Part shown: positions 17,280-24,982 of the stretch, piece after piece | How the letters are laid out: each line of letters opens with the position of its first letter | How positions within the stretch are numbered: the stretch's first letter is position 1 | NCBI RefSeq assembly: GCF_900142915.1 | Contig: NZ_FRCM01000001.1 | Location: 310,001-374,000 of the forward strand | Direction: 5' to 3' | Length of the DNA: 64,000 nt | Origin: Mucilaginibacter sp. OK098 | Lineage (GTDB): Bacteria > Bacteroidota > Bacteroidia > Sphingobacteriales > Sphingobacteriaceae | Position numbers and translations under genes: made by a program | The notes under the pieces: model-generated | Database searches by the model: none | What the model saw: the letters and a program-made list of their open reading frames with translations, nothing else | Told to the model about the DNA's origin: nothing

Positions 17280-18155
17280 TCAGTGCGATAAAACGTGACG
17301 TTTAATCAACCCGCCTTTAACTTCAGATACCGAATGCGTAATAATAAACGCGTTGGGGTCAACCTGTTGTACGGTGCTTACCAGGCGTGATACGTCAAGC
17401 CGTGTTATAACAACGTACAGGATATCTATATTTTTATCTTCAATTACATTTTTTCCAAAGCCACGCTCGCCTTTGTAAACAGTAACCCCCCGGTGCAATT
17501 GCCTGATGATCACGTTTTTTATCAATTCACTTTTAGGTGATATGATAGTAACGGCTGTATACTCGTCAAAACCCTGTATAATATAGTTGATGGTTTGTGA
17601 AGCAGCAAGATAGGTAAGGATAGAATATAAGGCAGACTGGATCCCTAAAACAAATGCAGCAACCCCAAATATGCCAATATTTATTGCAAGGATTATTTGC
17701 CCTACAGATAAAAAAGATTTTGGATTAATATACACCGCCAGTAATTCCGTTCCATCAATCACACAGCCGCCGCGCATGGCTAAACCTATTCCCGTGCCAA
17801 GGAAAAAGCCACCAAATACCGCTGTAAGCAGTTTGTCATTGGTAACATGTGGGAAATTTATAAAGTATAATACAAGGGATAGAATAAAAATGGCAATTAA
17901 TGTTTTAACTGCGTATAGTTTATTTATCCGCTTATACCCCAGCCATATAAAGGGGATATTTATAACTATAATTAAAATGGATATCGGCCAGCCGGTTATT
18001 GAGCTGATCAACAGTGAGATCCCCGTTACACCACCATCAATAAATTCATTTGGGATCAAAAAGCCCTTCAACCCAAATGCAGCGCTAAATATGCCTGTTA
18101 TAATAAGTAATACGTTAGTTATTTCTTTTCGAAGTTTGAATCTGCTTCTTTTCAT
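17280..18155 (-). CDS. YitT family membrane protein (DUF161 plus DUF2179)
   Basis: 291 residues. Five to six hydrophobic segments (about 14-200) include the family stretch FGLKGFLIPNEFIDGGVTGISLL and a second GGFFLGTGIGLAMRGGCVIDGTELLAVY repeat-like element, followed by a soluble C-terminal domain (about 205-285, GFDEYTAVTIISPKS, VYKGERGFGKN) typical of DUF2179. Inner-membrane protein; members are proposed transporters but the substrate is unknown. It may be co-transcribed with the 16382 gene. Confidence 0.9.
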   Translation of the reverse strand: MKRSRFKLRKEITNVLLIITGIFSAAFGLKGFLIPNEFIDGGVTGISLLISSITGWPISILIIVINIPFIWLGYKRINKLYAVKTLIAIFILSLVLYFINFPHVTNDKLLTAVFGGFFLGTGIGLAMRGGCVIDGTELLAVYINPKSFLSVGQIILAINIGIFGVAAFVLGIQSALYSILTYLAASQTINYIIQGFDEYTAVTIISPKSELIKNVIIRQLHRGVTVYKGERGFGKNVIEDKNIDILYVVITRLDVSRLVSTVQQVDPNAFIITHSVSEVKGGLIKRHVLSH

Positions 18156-18240
18156 ATATTGATTAGTGATGTTTTAAAATTATCAAAAAATTACGGCTTA
18201 ACGCTTTAACACTGATCTTTTACAAGATTAAGTAGTATTT

Positions 18241-18272
18241 AACGGCTCTTCCGATTAATTGAAAGAGCCGTT
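18241..18272. terminator. Possible hairpin terminator
   Basis: AACGGCTCTT (18241-18250) pairs with AAGAGCCGTT (18263-18272) over a 12-base loop, just after the stop of the leftward gene at 18284. There is no good T-tract on either strand, so it may instead be an mRNA-stabilising or processing hairpin between that gene and the yitT-like gene. Confidence 0.5.
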
Positions 18273-18283
18273 ATCCAAACAAA

Positions 18284-18745
18284 TTAAATTATCGCCTTGA
18301 TCATTACTTCCCATTGAGCGGCTAACCGGATATTTCTTTTAAGCCGCCCCTCGTTATCAACGTACTGCTGATAAAAAATAATAGTGTGAAGTGCTTGCTG
18401 ATCTTTGCCAATTAAAACCAATTGCAGTTGGTTGATTGCTGCACCTCGTCTTTTTTCCACTAGTGTACAATCAGTTATACTCTTAAGGTTTATAAGTTGG
18501 GGGCTGTAATCTTTCAAGTCCATTTTTATAATGATTTTTTTGCCCCTGTCTATCGCTAAAACAAAAGAATCAAACTGTTCAATTGCTTGTAATGCCAGGT
18601 CAAGATCCTTTTCTATCAATGACAGTTCGTTACTGATCTTTTTAGTTTTCTTAATGCGGGCGCTTCTTACAGCCAGGTAAATTGGAATAAATATAATAAT
18701 GCACAGAATAGCCGTAATGAGGCTATTCTCAATGGTATGAGTCAT
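18284..18745 (-). CDS. Single-pass membrane protein of unknown function (153 aa)
   Basis: One N-terminal membrane segment (about 10-27, ITAILCIIIFIPIYLAV), then a positively charged stretch and a cytosolic domain of mixed alpha/beta character. No recognised domain or motif. The length, charge distribution after the membrane segment and good coding texture favour a real gene. It is co-directional with the yitT-like gene but separated from it by a hairpin. Confidence 0.65.
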   Translation of the reverse strand: MTHTIENSLITAILCIIIFIPIYLAVRSARIKKTKKISNELSLIEKDLDLALQAIEQFDSFVLAIDRGKKIIIKMDLKDYSPQLINLKSITDCTLVEKRRGAAINQLQLVLIGKDQQALHTIIFYQQYVDNEGRLKRNIRLAAQWEVMIKAII

Positions 18746-18830
18746 TTTTTTAATTTTAAAGGTGAATATTCAGCGTGTTTTACGCTTTAGTATGTTTAAT
18801 TCAAAGTCGTTTAGTGGAAACCCTAATAAT

Positions 18831-18923
18831 TAAGCCCCCTCTAAATCTCCACCGGTAGGGGAGACTTTAGCTTCGCTCTTTTTAAAGCCCTCCCTTCCGG
18901 GGAGGGTCGGGTGGGGCTAAAAT
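18831..18923. repeat. Family H intergenic repeat (GCCCCCTCTAAATCTCC type)
   Basis: A C/T-rich left half beginning TAAGCCCCCTCTAAATCTCC and a G-rich right half ending GGGTCGGGTGGGGCTAAAA form an imperfect long inverted repeat with an inner GGTAGGGGAGA/TCCGGGGAGGG section. The base composition differs sharply from the surrounding AT-rich DNA. One copy in this window. I recognise this style of element from Bacteroidota intergenic DNA in general. Confidence 0.65.
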
Positions 18924-18982
18924 ACTTTGTGGGAAGTATTATTTTGTGTTTTCCTTAACTAAACGATTAATAAACATAAATT

Positions 18983-19330
18983 TTACCCAAAAAAATGATA
19001 CGGGAATAATAATGATCGGACAAATTGCTGCCTGTGAATAATATGCAGCCTGTTTTGAAGGAATAATGTATGGCATGCAAGCGTAAGTTCGCTTCCTGAG
19101 AGATCGGAATTCCCAACCCATAAAGGTTTGACAGATCCATAGGTGGGGTGCGTAATAACACCCTGATGAACAATCTTTTCTAATGAAAGGGCATGTGCCT
19201 GAATCTTAATGCCGGTTTGGTAATAATCAGCACCAGGGTTATTATAATATTCAGGTGCACTGTAAGCCTCCTGATCTATTACAGAAAATAGAAAAAGCGC
19301 TAAAAGTAATTTTAACAGTGCCTTGTGCAT
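18983..19330 (-). CDS. Doubtful small secreted protein (115 aa), possibly a decayed gene
   Basis: The frame opens with a plausible signal peptide (MHKALLKLLLALFLFSVIDQ...AYSA) and a hydrophilic segment to about residue 80. After this the sequence becomes unusual (HTLFLQNRLHIIHRQQF), while an alternative frame over the same DNA offers a hydrophobic PIIIIPVSFFWVKF end. This would be consistent with a frameshift near 19080-19100, or with chance. No family recognised. Confidence 0.35.
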   Translation of the reverse strand: MHKALLKLLLALFLFSVIDQEAYSAPEYYNNPGADYYQTGIKIQAHALSLEKIVHQGVITHPTYGSVKPLWVGNSDLSGSELTLACHTLFLQNRLHIIHRQQFVRSLLFPYHFFG

Positions 19331-19486
19331 GCAGCAAAGATAAAACTATTAATGTTAGCGAAAGCGGAAGGGTGGGCGATTCTCCTTTTCGTTGCTTGAA
19401 AAGGAGTTTTTTTACGCAGGCGTGATTGTCATAATCCCCCCCTTACATTGTCATGCTTGGCACCTTCGTAAATGTTTTATGCGCTG

Positions 19487-19516
19487 TATGTTTGTATTGT
19501 TCAATCACAAACAATA
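19487..19516 (+). promoter_or_regulatory. -7 box TATGTTTG with overlapping-downstream inverted repeat
   Basis: TATGTTTG at 19487-19494 matches TAnnTTTG and lies 45 bases before the ATG at 19539. Immediately after it TATTGTT (19495-19501) and AACAATA (19510-19516) form a perfect 7-base inverted repeat with an 8-base spacer, placed where a repressor would cover the start of transcription. No regulator gene is adjacent. The -33 box is weak. Confidence 0.4.
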
Positions 19517-19538
19517 TAAAAACGAAAATCAATAAGCC

Positions 19539-20072
19539 ATGAATATTTTATTAACCATACTTATAATTATTGCAGCCCTGGTTGTTTTGTTTTTAATAGT
19601 AGCTGCCCTGATAAAAAAAGAATACACCGTTCAGCAAGAGGTAATTATTGATAAGAACAGCAGGGACGTGTTTGATTACATCAAACTACTTAAAAACCAA
19701 AAGAATTTTAACAAATGGGCAATGATGGACCCTGATGCCAAAATGGATTACATTGGAACAGACGGAACAGTTGGATTTATTTACACCTGGGACAGTGAAA
19801 ATAAAAACGTAGGGAAAGGTGAACAGGAAATAAAAAGCATTAGTGGCAACGCCCGGATTGACAGCGTGGTGAGGTTTGAGAGGCCTTTTAAAAACGTGGC
19901 TGATGTTTTTATGGAAACCAGGGCGGTGTCGGAAAAACAAACAAGCGTACAATGGGCAATGAATGGCAAAAACCCATATCCCATGAACATTATGAATTTG
20001 ATTATACCCGGTATGCTTAGTAAGGACATGGGAACAAGTCTGAATAACCTGAAAAATATCCTGGAAAGCTAA
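19539..20072 (+). CDS. SRPBCC (START/polyketide-cyclase-like) family protein
   Basis: 177 residues: an N-terminal membrane anchor (about 3-25) followed by a helix-grip SRPBCC domain, with the family pattern VQQEVIIDKNSRDVFDYIKLLKNQKNFNKWAMMDPDA, GFIYTWDSENKNVGKGEQEI and a final amphipathic helix. Such domains bind hydrophobic ligands; the ligand is unknown. It is the first gene of a co-directional cluster: the next start follows the stop with a single-base gap, indicating translational coupling. Confidence 0.85.
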   Translation: MNILLTILIIIAALVVLFLIVAALIKKEYTVQQEVIIDKNSRDVFDYIKLLKNQKNFNKWAMMDPDAKMDYIGTDGTVGFIYTWDSENKNVGKGEQEIKSISGNARIDSVVRFERPFKNVADVFMETRAVSEKQTSVQWAMNGKNPYPMNIMNLIIPGMLSKDMGTSLNNLKNILES

Positions 20073-20073
20073 A

Positions 20074-20496
20074 ATGATCATAAAAAAAAAGCCGAAACCC
20101 AATCCGGAGCTTAAAAAGCTTGACAAGTTAGTCGGGATCTGGAATGTATCTGGCGAAGTATGTGGTCAGGTTAGTTACAGTTGGATGGAAGGTGGCTTTT
20201 TTTTAGTGCAATATGTTGATCTTGAAGGGGCAAAGGGGCTTGAATTTATCGGGTACGATGAAGAAAAGGGAGTTTTAAGATCGCACTATTTTGACGATGA
20301 CGGCAAAGTATTGGAATATACCTATAAGATAAACGAAACAGATCATATTGTATCCATTGACATGCCCGGCATTAAAGGCGATTTTAATGGAAAATACAGC
20401 AATAATGGTAATACCATCAGCGGCAATTGGCACTGGAAACAAAATGGAGAAGAATTGGGATATAAGGCAATATTTACTAAAGTACACTTAAGTTAA
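20074..20496 (+). CDS. DUF1579-like small protein
   Basis: 140-residue soluble protein with the pattern LDKLVGIWNVSGEV, GGFFLVQYVDLEG, LEFIGYDEEKGVLRSHYFDDDG and GNWHWKQNG. This resembles the lipocalin-like DUF1579 beta-barrel family, whose function is not established. It is tightly coupled to the preceding SRPBCC gene (one base between stop and start), and the DinB gene follows 10 bases later. Confidence 0.75.
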   Translation: MIIKKKPKPNPELKKLDKLVGIWNVSGEVCGQVSYSWMEGGFFLVQYVDLEGAKGLEFIGYDEEKGVLRSHYFDDDGKVLEYTYKINETDHIVSIDMPGIKGDFNGKYSNNGNTISGNWHWKQNGEELGYKAIFTKVHLS

Positions 20497-20506
20497 AAAC
20501 AAACCT

Positions 20507-21013
20507 ATGAAAACACAGGAAATTGCAAAAGAAGCTAATGAGGCATTGAGCGGACTTATAGCACTGCTTTCAAAATTTGAACAGGAGCAAATTAATACTG
20601 TTCCGTTTGAAGGAAGCTGGACCGCCGGGCAACTGGCTCAACACATGATTAAAGCAAACTCAGGGTTTGCAGATATATTAAGGGGGCCAGTTAAAGATAC
20701 CGAAAGAAAGCCCGATGAAGTTATACCGAAAATAAAAAACGACTTCCTGAACTTTGATATCAAAATGACCACTCCGGATTTTATTAAACCGGAAGCTAAA
20801 AGTTATGATAAGAATGAATTGCTTTCGGATTTGAAAAACATCAGAGAAAAAGTTAATAATGCAACTGAAACACTTGACCTGACAAAAACTTGTATGGCTT
20901 TTGAGTTGCCGGTATATGGTTATTTAACAAGGCAAGAGGCAATATCCTTTATAATTTGTCATACCCAAAGACATACGCATCAGTTAAAAAATATTTATCA
21001 AAAGCTTATTTGA
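20507..21013 (+). CDS. DinB-family four-helix protein
   Basis: 168 residues. The DinB/YfiT-like fold is shown by GSWTAGQLAQHMIKANSGF near residue 45, giving the first metal-binding histidine, and by the late FIICHTQRHTHQLKNIYQKL helix with the HxxxH-type pair. Members bind divalent metal and some are thiol-dependent transferases; the exact substrate is unknown. Part of the 19.5-23.1 kb cluster. Confidence 0.88.
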   Translation: MKTQEIAKEANEALSGLIALLSKFEQEQINTVPFEGSWTAGQLAQHMIKANSGFADILRGPVKDTERKPDEVIPKIKNDFLNFDIKMTTPDFIKPEAKSYDKNELLSDLKNIREKVNNATETLDLTKTCMAFELPVYGYLTRQEAISFIICHTQRHTHQLKNIYQKLI

Positions 21014-21070
21014 GTAACTATTATTGAACTTATTATTATAAATTACAATCACCAATTAAAAAAAATCACG

Positions 21071-21457
21071 ATGAAAAAAATTAACATTCTTTTTTGGGTT
21101 TTTAACGGACTGTTAGCTGCCCTTATGCTATTTTCTGCCATATCAACCTTTATGAACCCGGCGGCAACCAAGGAATTGATGAGCAAGCATTTAGGTTATC
21201 CCGAGTATTTTGCCTCACTGCTGGCTGTAGCTAAAGTATTGGGGGTTATTGCCATAGTTGTCCCCGGCTTTTCGCGCCTTAAGGAATGGGCTTATGCAGG
21301 TTTTGCCTTTGATTTGATCTGGGCCACTTACTCGAGTATTTGCGTTGGTGATCCGGTAAGCGGATGGGGCTTTATGTTTGTATTCATTATCCTTTTTGCC
21401 CTGGCTTATATCTATCACTTAAAAAAACAAAATGCTGCAATTGGCAGTACCAAATAA
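21071..21457 (+). CDS. DoxX family membrane protein
   Basis: 128 residues with four hydrophobic segments (about 5-25, 48-65, 72-90, 98-116). ELMSKHLGYPEYFASLLAVAKVLGVIAIVVPGF followed by LKEWAYAGFAFDLIWA is the DoxX/DoxX-like pattern. Inner membrane, function usually unassigned. It starts 57 bases after the DinB gene, and the MATE gene follows 6 bases after its stop. Confidence 0.88.
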   Translation: MKKINILFWVFNGLLAALMLFSAISTFMNPAATKELMSKHLGYPEYFASLLAVAKVLGVIAIVVPGFSRLKEWAYAGFAFDLIWATYSSICVGDPVSGWGFMFVFIILFALAYIYHLKKQNAAIGSTK

Positions 21458-21463
21458 ATAATA

Positions 21464-22876
21464 ATGACAAACAAATCTACCTCCCTTAGTTTTAAACGCT
21501 TTTTCTTTTTATTAAAACAGGCTATAGCCGGCAGCGAACAGGACTATACAACAGGAAGCATCCGTAAGGCGGTGTTCCTGCTGGCCATTCCCATGATAAT
21601 GGAAATGATGATGGAATCTGTTTTTGCGGTGGTAGATATATTTTTTGTAGGCAAACTGGGTAATGAAGCGGTTGCAACAGTTGGCCTTACAGAATCAGTT
21701 TTGAGTTTAGTTTATTCAGTAGCAATTGGTTTAAGCATGGCAGCTACTGCGCTGGTTGCCCGTAGGGTAGGTGAAAAAAACCTCGACGGGGCGGCGCATG
21801 CAGGCATACAGACCATTCTTTTTGCCGTTGTGGTCTCTGTAATTATAGCCCTTACTGGTGTTTATTCGGCAGAATCAATTTTACACCTTATGGGTGCAAA
21901 TAACAAAATGATTGCTGATAATATAGTTTACACCCGCATAATGTTTGGCGGTAATATTGTTATCATGCTGCTGTTCCTGATCAATGGCATCTTTAGAGGG
22001 GCCGGTGACGCCAGTATTGCTATGAGGAGCCTTTGGATAGCTAATATCTGTAATATTATACTCTGTCCTTTACTTATTTATGGCTGGGGGCCTGTTCCGG
22101 CGCTTGGGCTAAAAGGAGCAGCTATTGCTACCACTGTTGGCAGGGGAATAGGTGTTATGTACCAGCTATACCGCTTATTCATTCGCAAAGGGCTACTGCA
22201 TTTTTATGCCGCCCAGTTAAGGCCACATAAGGAATTATTGCTGCAAATTGTAAAAATAGGCAGTACCGGCACTATCCAGTTCCTGGTGAGCTCAGCAAGC
22301 TGGATCTTCCTGGCGCGGCTGATGGCCGGCTTTCATGAAGCAGCCATGGCAGGTTACCAGGTATCAATCCGGTTGCTTATATTTTTCCTGCTGCCTGCCT
22401 GGGGCATGAGCAATGCTGCAGCCACCTTAACAGGGCAAAACCTGGGTGCAGGTAAACCGGAACGTGCGGAACAAAGTGTTTGGACAACAACGCTTTACAC
22501 AGTAATATTTATGTTTTGCGTAAGCTTATTCTTTTATCTTTTTGGCACCCCGGTAGTGAATTTTATGAACAGCGACCCGCAGGCCAGGCATTATGCCATA
22601 CAGTCGTTACGGATAGTAAGCCTGGGTTATGTGTTTTTTGGGATTGAAATGGTAATGATGAATGCTTTTAATGGTGCAGGAGACACCCGTACACCAACAG
22701 TGGTTAACCTTATAGCATTTTGGCTGTTCCAGATCCCGCTGGCCTGGGTATTAAGCAAGTACTATATAAAAGAGCCACGAGCTATTTTTTACGCCATCCT
22801 TATATCGCAGGTGGTAGCTGCTGCATTAAGCTATTACCTGTTTAAAAAAGGAAAATGGAAGACAGTAAAAGTGTAG
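21464..22876 (+). CDS. MATE family multidrug/cation efflux transporter
   Basis: 470 residues, about 12 membrane segments in two homologous halves. Family features: AVFLLAIPMIMEMMMESVFAVVDIFFVGKLG, NEAVATVGLTE, GAGDASIAM in the first half and the matching FNGAGDTRTPT in the second. It exports organic cations or drugs in exchange for sodium or protons across the inner membrane. It is linked to doxX by a 6-base gap, so it likely shares its transcript. Confidence 0.94.
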   Translation: MTNKSTSLSFKRFFFLLKQAIAGSEQDYTTGSIRKAVFLLAIPMIMEMMMESVFAVVDIFFVGKLGNEAVATVGLTESVLSLVYSVAIGLSMAATALVARRVGEKNLDGAAHAGIQTILFAVVVSVIIALTGVYSAESILHLMGANNKMIADNIVYTRIMFGGNIVIMLLFLINGIFRGAGDASIAMRSLWIANICNIILCPLLIYGWGPVPALGLKGAAIATTVGRGIGVMYQLYRLFIRKGLLHFYAAQLRPHKELLLQIVKIGSTGTIQFLVSSASWIFLARLMAGFHEAAMAGYQVSIRLLIFFLLPAWGMSNAAATLTGQNLGAGKPERAEQSVWTTTLYTVIFMFCVSLFFYLFGTPVVNFMNSDPQARHYAIQSLRIVSLGYVFFGIEMVMMNAFNGAGDTRTPTVVNLIAFWLFQIPLAWVLSKYYIKEPRAIFYAILISQVVAAALSYYLFKKGKWKTVKV

Positions 22877-22909
22877 CCTTTTATTTACCCGGATAAAATT
22901 CACTTAATA

Positions 22910-23128
22910 ATGGTAGAGATCTTCAGAACTAACGTGAAAAATAAAAGACTGGCCGGTAAAATATTGAAGGCGCTTCAGTCACATTTGCCGGCTTTTTATT
23001 TTAATTTCGATCTGGAGGATTGCGACAGGATCCTGCGGGTGCAAAGCAATAACACGCCTGTTGAATGCAGTAAAATAATGCAGATAGTTAAAGGATATTC
23101 AATTGAGATCAGTCTTTTTGAGGATTAA
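22910..23128 (+). CDS. Small conserved-looking protein (72 aa)
   Basis: Compact soluble protein: EIFRTNVKNKRLAGKILKALQ, then FNFDLEDCDRILRV and a final KGYSIEISLFED strand. The alternation of strand and helix suggests a small ferredoxin-like or HMA-like fold without the metal-binding CxxC. I recognise the style from small Bacteroidota proteins of unknown function. It lies 33 bases after the MATE gene and is followed by a palindromic repeat. Confidence 0.65.
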   Translation: MVEIFRTNVKNKRLAGKILKALQSHLPAFYFNFDLEDCDRILRVQSNNTPVECSKIMQIVKGYSIEISLFED

Positions 23129-23132
23129 ATAA

Positions 23133-23198
23133 GTGGAGATCAGACTTACGAAGTTTTGTGGAGACCGGACTTACGAAGTTTTCAAAACTTCGTAAGTC
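23133..23198. repeat. Family G palindromic repeat, copy 1
   Basis: Two tandem units of the type GTGGAGA-y-CrGACTTACGAAGTTTT are followed by the inverse unit. The core at 23169-23197 is a perfect palindrome: ACTTACGAAGTTTT, one C, AAAACTTCGTAAGT. Another half-unit lies at 23144-23157. The same 29-base core is present at 44011-44039. Confidence 0.85.
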
Positions 23199-23249
23199 TT
23201 AAAGTTATTACCTTTCGCCTTTTACCTTTCAGCTTTCACCTCCTCCCCC

Positions 23250-23861
23250 TCACCCCGCCACTTTTATTTTTATCACAATCTTCTTCACCACATCATAGCC
23301 TGCAACTTTGATATTAGGGCGGTGAGCATCCCCAGGGAAAAACAGAAAAAATAGATCCGGAGTTGCGATATAATATTGCCCCTCGGCATTGTAATTGATG
23401 CTGTCATTTGCCTCGTTATACGGTTTAGTAACTGTGGCTTTTGATACAGGCGCCACACCAATGGTTTCCTGGCCCTTTATAACATGTTGCAGATCGATGT
23501 AGTTGCGGTGCGACTCCCATGCGGAATTTTCAAACTCTTTTGAAGGCGCTTCGGTTACTATGGCAAAAACATTAGTGCCATCTATCGGATATTTACCAGG
23601 TTTTAATTTAGTGAGATCACTATCGCGTAAAAATGCGAATGCTTTATCCCAGGCAGCCTGGTTTTTATGGTATTGTTCGGCAAATACAACTTTATTTACC
23701 GATGAATGGATCTCAGGTTTAAGCCCGTTCTTCCATTCCTTTTTATTAAGCCAGGCTGTTGCCGTATTCTCATTCCAGATGTTCTGGGCTAAGGCAGCGC
23801 TGGTTATTCCTAAAAAGGCAAAGAGCAACAGTGATTTTTTATAAATGATTAAATTTTTCAT
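23250..23861 (-). CDS. YhcH/YjgK/YiaL family protein, exported
   Basis: 203 residues with a signal peptide (LLLFAFLGITSAALAQ). The mature part is a DUF386 cupin-like domain: LKPGKYPIDGTNVFAIVTEAPSK, WESHRNYIDLQHVIKGQETIGVAP, and FFLFFPGDAHRPNIK, which carry the conserved H and D/E metal-site residues. Family members act on sialic acid or other sugar acids, often as auxiliary or anomerase-like proteins. It is divergent from kduI, in keeping with a sugar-acid role. Confidence 0.88.
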   Translation of the reverse strand: MKNLIIYKKSLLLFAFLGITSAALAQNIWNENTATAWLNKKEWKNGLKPEIHSSVNKVVFAEQYHKNQAAWDKAFAFLRDSDLTKLKPGKYPIDGTNVFAIVTEAPSKEFENSAWESHRNYIDLQHVIKGQETIGVAPVSKATVTKPYNEANDSINYNAEGQYYIATPDLFFLFFPGDAHRPNIKVAGYDVVKKIVIKIKVAG

Positions 23862-23958
23862 TGTACAATAGGTGTTTAGTTTTATTTAGGTTTTATGGGA
23901 TGTAAATTAGCTTTTTTTTACAAAAACTAATTTACCTTTTTTTTGAGATCGTAAATAT

Positions 23959-23966
23959 TAACTTTG
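23959..23966 (+). promoter_or_regulatory. Candidate -7 element for kduI
   Basis: TAACTTTG matches TAnnTTTG exactly, 61 bases before the TTG start at 24028. No -33 box at standard spacing was found. Confidence 0.4.
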
Positions 23967-24027
23967 GGTTTAAGTAGATGGGTTAATTTTTATCAACCAA
24001 ACAATAATATCAAACCAATAAACAACC

Positions 24028-24858
24028 TTGAAAGTTTTACATAGTGTACATCCGGAAGATTTTAAAACCTACGACACATCATTAATAAGAGAACGTTTTT
24101 TAATAGATAATACAGTACAAAAAGAGGCTATCAATTGTGTTTATACACATTATGACCGCATGATTGTAGGCACAGCCACCCCGGTTACCCAACAGCTTAC
24201 TTTAGAGAATTACCCCAACCTGCGCGCTGATTGTTTTTTGGAACGACGCGAAATAGGAATAATCAATGTGGCCGGTGAGGGAACAGTAACAGCTGATGGA
24301 CAAGCTTATAAACTGAACAAGTTTGATTGCTTATATATAGGCAAAGGTGTTAAGGAAGTTACTTTTAGCAGTAAAAACAACAGAGATGCAGCCGTATTTT
24401 ATTTGCTCTCAGCCCCGGCACATACAGCTTATCCAACAACTTTTATGGGGATAAATGATGCGGCCAAAGTTGAAGCGGGCAATGCGGTAACCGCTAACCT
24501 GCGTACTATCAATAAATACATTCATGCCGAAGGGATTAAAAGCTGTCAATTAGTGATGGGCCTGACCATCTTGCACCCCGGCAGCGTTTGGAACACCATG
24601 CCTGCACATACGCATGATAGGCGGATGGAGGTTTATTTTTATTTCGATTTGGCAGAAGGGCAAAAAATAGTGCATTATATGGGTGAAGGTGACGAAACCC
24701 GGCACATTATGATGAATAACTACGATGCCGTTGTTTCACCCCCATGGAGCATTCACTCCGGCAGCGGAACCAGTAATTATAACTTTATATGGGGTATGGC
24801 AGGCGAAAATCTGGATTATACAGATATGGATGTGATTTCAATAAGCGAGTTAAGATAG
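24028..24858 (+). CDS. kduI: 5-dehydro-4-deoxy-D-glucuronate isomerase (KduI)
   Basis: 276 residues, the usual length. It interconverts 5-keto-4-deoxyuronate and 2,5-diketo-3-deoxygluconate in the breakdown of unsaturated uronates from pectin or glycosaminoglycan. The zinc ligands are all visible: H194 and H196 in MPAHTHDRRM, E201, and H243 in PPWSIHSGSG. The start is TTG at 24028: the KduI N-terminus (VLHSVHPEDFKTYDTSLIRERFL) begins immediately after it and no ATG or GTG fits. The SDR gene follows after a repeat element of about 115 bases. Confidence 0.96.
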   Translation: MKVLHSVHPEDFKTYDTSLIRERFLIDNTVQKEAINCVYTHYDRMIVGTATPVTQQLTLENYPNLRADCFLERREIGIINVAGEGTVTADGQAYKLNKFDCLYIGKGVKEVTFSSKNNRDAAVFYLLSAPAHTAYPTTFMGINDAAKVEAGNAVTANLRTINKYIHAEGIKSCQLVMGLTILHPGSVWNTMPAHTHDRRMEVYFYFDLAEGQKIVHYMGEGDETRHIMMNNYDAVVSPPWSIHSGSGTSNYNFIWGMAGENLDYTDMDVISISELR

Positions 24859-24860
24859 GT

Positions 24861-24975
24861 AGAGAGAATCAAGAAATCAAGAGTCAAGAATTAGGACTAG
24901 AAAAATTAAGAAACTAAACATAAATATTAACTTAAAAACATGCCTTGGATCTTGACTTCTTGATTCCTGGCTCTT
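24861..24975. repeat. Family A inverted repeat, copy 1 (AATCAAGAGTCAAGA words)
   Basis: The left arm near 24865-24890 is built from AATCAAGA/AGTCAAGA words, and the right arm at 24950-24975 from TCTTGACTTCTTGATT and CCTGGCTCTT, giving an imperfect inverted repeat around an AT-rich centre. It fills the gap between kduI and the SDR gene. Related copies lie at 50480-50613 and 51503-51597. Confidence 0.75.
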
Positions 24976-24982
24976 AAAAAAC

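Noticed and set aside
23133..23198. Phage or integron attachment site
   Set aside because: The palindrome recurs at 44011-44039 without an integrase, tRNA gene or cargo boundary near either copy.
24861..24975. CRISPR array in the AATCAAGAGTCAAGA word repeats
   Set aside because: Words are degenerate, only about 8-15 bases, lack regular unique spacers, are arranged as inverted arms, and no cas gene is present.
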